Source: Burkholderia cepacia (lineage in GTDB: Bacteria > Pseudomonadota > Gammaproteobacteria > Burkholderiales > Burkholderiaceae). From it: a DNA stretch of 64,000 nucleotides. Under the pieces are notes generated by a model. It ran no database searches, was not told the DNA's origin, and saw only the letters and a list, made by a program, of their open reading frames with translations. Location: NCBI RefSeq assembly GCF_001718835.1, contig NZ_CP013443.1:3162001-3226000 (forward strand). Direction: 5' to 3'. Below, piece after piece: positions 61,149 to 64,000 of the stretch. The translations under genes were made by a program, and so were the position numbers. Position 1 is the stretch's first letter. The number at the start of each line of letters is the position of its first letter.

Positions 61149-62423
61149 TTAGTCGTAGTCGCCGACCGTCAGCGCCTTCATCACGACGCGGTACGCCGTA
61201 TAGGCAAGCCAGTTCAGCATGCGCTCGCCGAGCGGGCGCCGCGCATAGCGCGCCGGGTCGATTTCCCGGCCGTCGGCGAACGCGGCCGCGATCGCGTCGC
61301 GCAGTTCGTTCGTGACCGCATCGTAGCGCACCAGCACGACATTCGCCTCATTGTTCAACATCAGGCTCAGCGCGTCCAGATTCGACGAGCCGACCGTCGC
61401 CCAGTTGTCGTCGATCACGGCCACCTTGCCGTGCAGCATCGTCCTGTCGTACTCGGCCACGCGCACGCCCGCGCGCAGCAGCGCGTGATACAGGAACGGC
61501 ACGGCCGTATCGAGTGCCGCGAATTCCTTGCGGCCGATCAGGATCCGCACGTCGACGCCGCGCCGCGCGGCGCCCGTCAGCGCACGGCGCAGCTTGCGCC
61601 CCGGCATGAAGTACGGATTGGCCAGCAGGATCCGCTGGCGCGCCTGGCCGATCGCCGCGAGATACGCCTTCTCGATCGCGCGGCGATTCACGACGTTGTC
61701 GCGCGCGACGAACGCGACGCTCGGCTCCGTCACGACCCGCAGCGCACCAGCCTTGATCCAGCGATGGCTGCGCATCCAGCGACGGAACATGTCGGGGAAC
61801 GCTTCCCCGCCATGCAGCCCGGCCGCGTATTGCGCATACGGCTTGTGGCCGAACATGATCCGGTGCCACTGCAATTCGAACGCGGCGCGCACGTCCGACA
61901 CCGCGGGCCCCGCCATCTCGACCGCGAAATCCCAGCGCGGAAACGGCAGCGTCGTGCCGCCCTGCGCGTAGTCGTCGACGATGTTGATGCCGCCGCAGAA
62001 CGCGACCGCGTGATCGATCACCGCGAGCTTGCGGTGCGTGCGCGAGAAGCCGAAGCGGCCGAACAGGAAGCGGTTGTAGATGCAGTGCTCGACGCCGGCC
62101 GCCACCCACGTGTCGAACAACGGCAGGCGCGCGGTGCCGATGCCGTCGGTGATCACGCGCACGCGTACGCCGCGCTGCGCCGCGCGGATCAGCGCGTCCG
62201 ACACCGGCCGGCCGGCCGCGTCGTCGCAGAAGATGTAGGTTTCGAGCATCACCTGCTCGCGGGCGGCATCGATCCGCTCGATCAGTGCCCGGAAGAATGC
62301 GCCGCCGCCCTCGCACAGCCGCACGGTGTTGCCCGACGTGAAGGCGAGCCGCGACGCGGAACCGCGTTCCTGCAGGAACATCTGCCGCAATTGCGCGAAG
62401 CGCTTGCGGGCTTCCGCCGTCAT
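61149..62423 (-). CDS. clsB: Cardiolipin synthase B / phospholipase D family protein
   Basis: A 424-aa protein with two HKD motifs: His130, Lys132, Asp137 (HRKLAVID) and His331, Lys333, Asp338 (HGKVAVID). There is no N-terminal membrane domain, which fits ClsB (YbhO-like) rather than ClsA. ClsB-type enzymes join two phosphatidylglycerols into cardiolipin at the membrane. It overlaps nudB by 4 bp (ATGA), so the two are translated together. A PLD-type phosphatidyltransferase with another substrate cannot be excluded. Confidence 0.88.
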   Translation of the reverse strand: MTAEARKRFAQLRQMFLQERGSASRLAFTSGNTVRLCEGGGAFFRALIERIDAAREQVMLETYIFCDDAAGRPVSDALIRAAQRGVRVRVITDGIGTARLPLFDTWVAAGVEHCIYNRFLFGRFGFSRTHRKLAVIDHAVAFCGGINIVDDYAQGGTTLPFPRWDFAVEMAGPAVSDVRAAFELQWHRIMFGHKPYAQYAAGLHGGEAFPDMFRRWMRSHRWIKAGALRVVTEPSVAFVARDNVVNRRAIEKAYLAAIGQARQRILLANPYFMPGRKLRRALTGAARRGVDVRILIGRKEFAALDTAVPFLYHALLRAGVRVAEYDRTMLHGKVAVIDDNWATVGSSNLDALSLMLNNEANVVLVRYDAVTNELRDAIAAAFADGREIDPARYARRPLGERMLNWLAYTAYRVVMKALTVGDYD

Positions 62424-62914
62424 GCGGACGAGCCGTGCGGCGCGCGCGAGAGTGCCACGCGCGCGGGCAATTGCAGGATCGCCTCGGCATTCGACGGCGA
62501 GAAGCAGCGCGCGGCGGCCTCGCGGAACGGCAGCCACGCATGGTCGACGTGCTCGCGCGGCGACAGCGTCACGCTGACGCGATGCGGCACGCACAGTCCG
62601 AACCAGTGCTCGGTGTTGCGCGTGACGCCCGGTGCATAGCGGTGCAGGTATTGCGGATAGATCGTGTACTCGATCCGGTGGCGCCAGTCGACGAGCGCGC
62701 TGGCCGGCACATCCGCCGTGCCGATCGCGATGCCGGTTTCCTCGGCCACTTCGCGCGCGGCGGTGACCGCGAGCGGCTCGTCGAGCGCGTCCTTCGAGCC
62801 GGTCACCGATTGCCAGAAATCGGGCTGGTCGGCACGCTTGATCACGAGCACATCGAGGTCGGGCGTGTAGATCACGACAAGAACGGATTCGGGGATTTTC
62901 GGCGGCTTCGTCAT
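62420..62914 (-). CDS. nudB: Dihydroneopterin triphosphate diphosphatase
   Basis: A 164-aa Nudix hydrolase that removes pyrophosphate from dihydroneopterin triphosphate in folate synthesis. The Nudix box is complete (G-X5-E-X7-REVAEETG) at residues about 39-61. The start SVLVVIYTPDLDVLVIKRADQ and WFGLCVPH match the NudB group that has lost ligands of general NTP hydrolases. The ATG at 62914 is chosen over longer frames that run into the terminator. It is 4 bp overlapped with clsB and lies after aspS, separated from it by a strong terminator, so it probably has its own promoter. Confidence 0.88.
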   Translation of the reverse strand: MTKPPKIPESVLVVIYTPDLDVLVIKRADQPDFWQSVTGSKDALDEPLAVTAAREVAEETGIAIGTADVPASALVDWRHRIEYTIYPQYLHRYAPGVTRNTEHWFGLCVPHRVSVTLSPREHVDHAWLPFREAAARCFSPSNAEAILQLPARVALSRAPHGSSA

Positions 62915-62997
62915 CGTTGTTTCATGCGGCACGGGGCCGCGCGCCGGGCACAGGCTCCGAACGGGCGGCAAGTGCTGCGACTGTACCGCAAAAAACG

Positions 62998-63023
62998 AAA
63001 AAGGCGCATCGCTGCGCCTTTTT
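62998..63023. terminator. Strong bidirectional terminator between aspS and nudB
   Basis: AAAAAGGCGCA (62998-63008) pairs perfectly with TGCGCCTTTTT (63013-63023) around the loop TCGC. The A- and T-tracts on the two sides make it effective on both strands. It lies about 50 bp after the aspS stop. Confidence 0.88.
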
Positions 63024-63033
63024 CATGAGCGTA

Positions 63034-63053
63034 GTGTGCGCGCGAGCGCACAC
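63034..63053. terminator. Second hairpin beside the aspS terminator
   Basis: GTGTGCGC (63034-63041) pairs with GCGCACAC (63046-63053) around GCGA, a GNRA tetraloop on the plus strand. It sits between the aspS stop and the terminator at 62998-63023 and may stabilise the 3' end of one transcript. Confidence 0.5.
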
Positions 63054-63073
63054 ACGACCGGATGCGAAGCGCG

Positions 63074-64000
63074 TTACGCCTTCGGCTGTTCCGGCTGACG
63101 CAGGCGGATGTGCAGTTCGCGCAGCTGACGCTCGTCGACCGGGCTCGGTGCCTGCGTGAGCAGATCCTGCGCACGTTGCGTCTTCGGGAACGCGATCACG
63201 TCGCGGATCGAATCGGCGCCGGCCATCATCGTGACGATGCGGTCGAGACCGAACGCGATACCGCCGTGCGGCGGCGCGCCGTACTGCAGTGCATCCAGCA
63301 GGAAGCCGAACTTGAGCTGAGCCTCTTCCGCGCCGATCTTCAGCGCACGGAACACCTTGCTCTGCACTTCCTCCTGATAGATACGCACCGAGCCGCCGCC
63401 GATTTCCCAGCCATTCAGCACCATGTCGTAGGCCTTCGCGAGGCAACGGCCCGGGTCGGTCTCGAGGTACTCGAGGTGCTCGTCCTTCGGGCTCGTGAAC
63501 GGGTGATGAGCCGCGACGTAGCGTGCATCTTCGTCGTCGTATTCGAACATCGGGAAGTCGACGACCCACAGCGGCTTCCAGCCGGCCTGGACCAGACCGT
63601 TCGCCTTGCCGAATTCCGAATGGCCGATCTTCAGGCGCAGCGCGCCGAGGCTGTCGTTGACGACCTTCGCGCGATCGGCCGCGAAGAAGATGATGTCGCC
63701 GTCCTCGGCGCCGGTGCGCTCGAGGATCGCCGCGATCGATGCGTCGTGCAGGTTCTTGACGATCGGGCTCTGCAGGCCGTCACGGCCCTTCGCCTTCTCG
63801 TTGACCTTGATCCAGGCAAGACCCTTCGCGCCGTAGATGCGCACGAATTCGGTATAGCCGTCGATGTCGCCGCGCGACAGCTCGCCGCCCTTCGGCACGC
63901 GCAGCGCCGCGACCCGGCCGTCCTTCGCGTTGGCCGGCGTGCTGAACACCTTGAAGTCGACGTCCTTCATCGCGTCGGTCAGCTCGGTGAATTCGAGCTG
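63074..64000 (-). CDS. aspS: Aspartate-tRNA ligase, C-terminal part
   Basis: The last 309 aa of class II aspartyl-tRNA synthetase; the 5' part lies beyond the window. Visible are part of the bacterial GAD insertion domain (ELSRGDIDGYTEFVRIYGAK), motif-like FPMFEYDDED and HHPFTSPKDE, and motif 3 GIAFGLDRIVTMMAG, followed by IRDVIAFPKT. The Burkholderia-type enzyme is usually non-discriminating where AspS must also charge tRNA-Asn; that cannot be read from this part. The frame continues without interruption to base 64000, ending at a stop at 63074. Confidence 0.95.
   Translation of the reverse strand, partial: QLEFTELTDAMKDVDFKVFSTPANAKDGRVAALRVPKGGELSRGDIDGYTEFVRIYGAKGLAWIKVNEKAKGRDGLQSPIVKNLHDASIAAILERTGAEDGDIIFFAADRAKVVNDSLGALRLKIGHSEFGKANGLVQAGWKPLWVVDFPMFEYDDEDARYVAAHHPFTSPKDEHLEYLETDPGRCLAKAYDMVLNGWEIGGGSVRIYQEEVQSKVFRALKIGAEEAQLKFGFLLDALQYGAPPHGGIAFGLDRIVTMMAGADSIRDVIAFPKTQRAQDLLTQAPSPVDERQLRELHIRLRQPEQPKA

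Overview
The window is high-GC DNA with strong GC3 codon bias and reads as a chromosomal segment of a Burkholderia-type betaproteobacterium, most like the B. cepacia complex. That placement rests on recognisable gene content and order (glpDKF, miaB-phoH-ybeY-corC-lnt, glyQS-gmhB-plsC, lptD-surA-pdxA-rsmA, amgK-murU, cyoABCD) and on protein style; it was not checked by database search. No rRNA, tRNA, insertion sequence, CRISPR array or phage gene was found.

Layout. 1-5.3 kb: a truncated lipoprotein gene, the glycerol catabolism genes glpD, glpK and glpF, and a HAD phosphatase. 5.3-9.5 kb: ribB behind an FMN riboswitch, an XRE-cupin regulator, and an MFS exporter divergent from a LysR regulator. 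9.7-16.9 kb: miaB, phoH, ybeY, corC and lnt (tRNA/rRNA maturation and lipoprotein acylation), with chaC and a tiny lipoprotein inserted between ybeY and corC. 16.9-24.3 kb: a TPR/glycosyltransferase-like gene, then glyQ, glyS, gmhB, plsC and a YgjP-like metallopeptidase. 24.3-26 kb: gloA, a 14-bp tandem repeat and a DMT transporter. 26-31.7 kb: the envelope operon lptD-surA-pdxA-rsmA, divergent from amgK-murU (peptidoglycan recycling). 33.7-38.8 kb: an ATM1-type ABC exporter, a thioesterase, a nitrate-reductase-associated protein, fdhD and a fatty acid desaturase. 38.9-42.8 kb: cyoABCD, a quinol oxidase of the bo3 class.

43.2-52.6 kb is the accessory part. Seven co-oriented minus-strand genes encode a radical SAM enzyme with a degenerate SPASM-like tail, a dihydroorotate/dihydropyrimidine-dehydrogenase-like flavoenzyme fused to a two-cluster ferredoxin domain, a MATE exporter, a spore-photoproduct-lyase-like radical SAM protein, an ATP-grasp ligase, a DUF5680-like protein, and a stand-alone A-T-TE nonribosomal peptide synthetase module without a condensation domain. 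I do not recognise this set as any named pathway. It is the best candidate in the window for an undescribed system: a small modified amino acid or dipeptide that is built, reduced and exported. About 1.3 kb of AT-richer, apparently gene-free DNA lies upstream of it.

53.9-64 kb returns to core metabolism: a fatty acid beta-oxidation set (TetR regulator, acyl-CoA dehydrogenase, bifunctional hydroxyacyl-CoA dehydrogenase/enoyl-CoA hydratase, thiolase, enoyl-CoA hydratase), then clsB and nudB, a strong terminator, and the 3' part of aspS running off the window.
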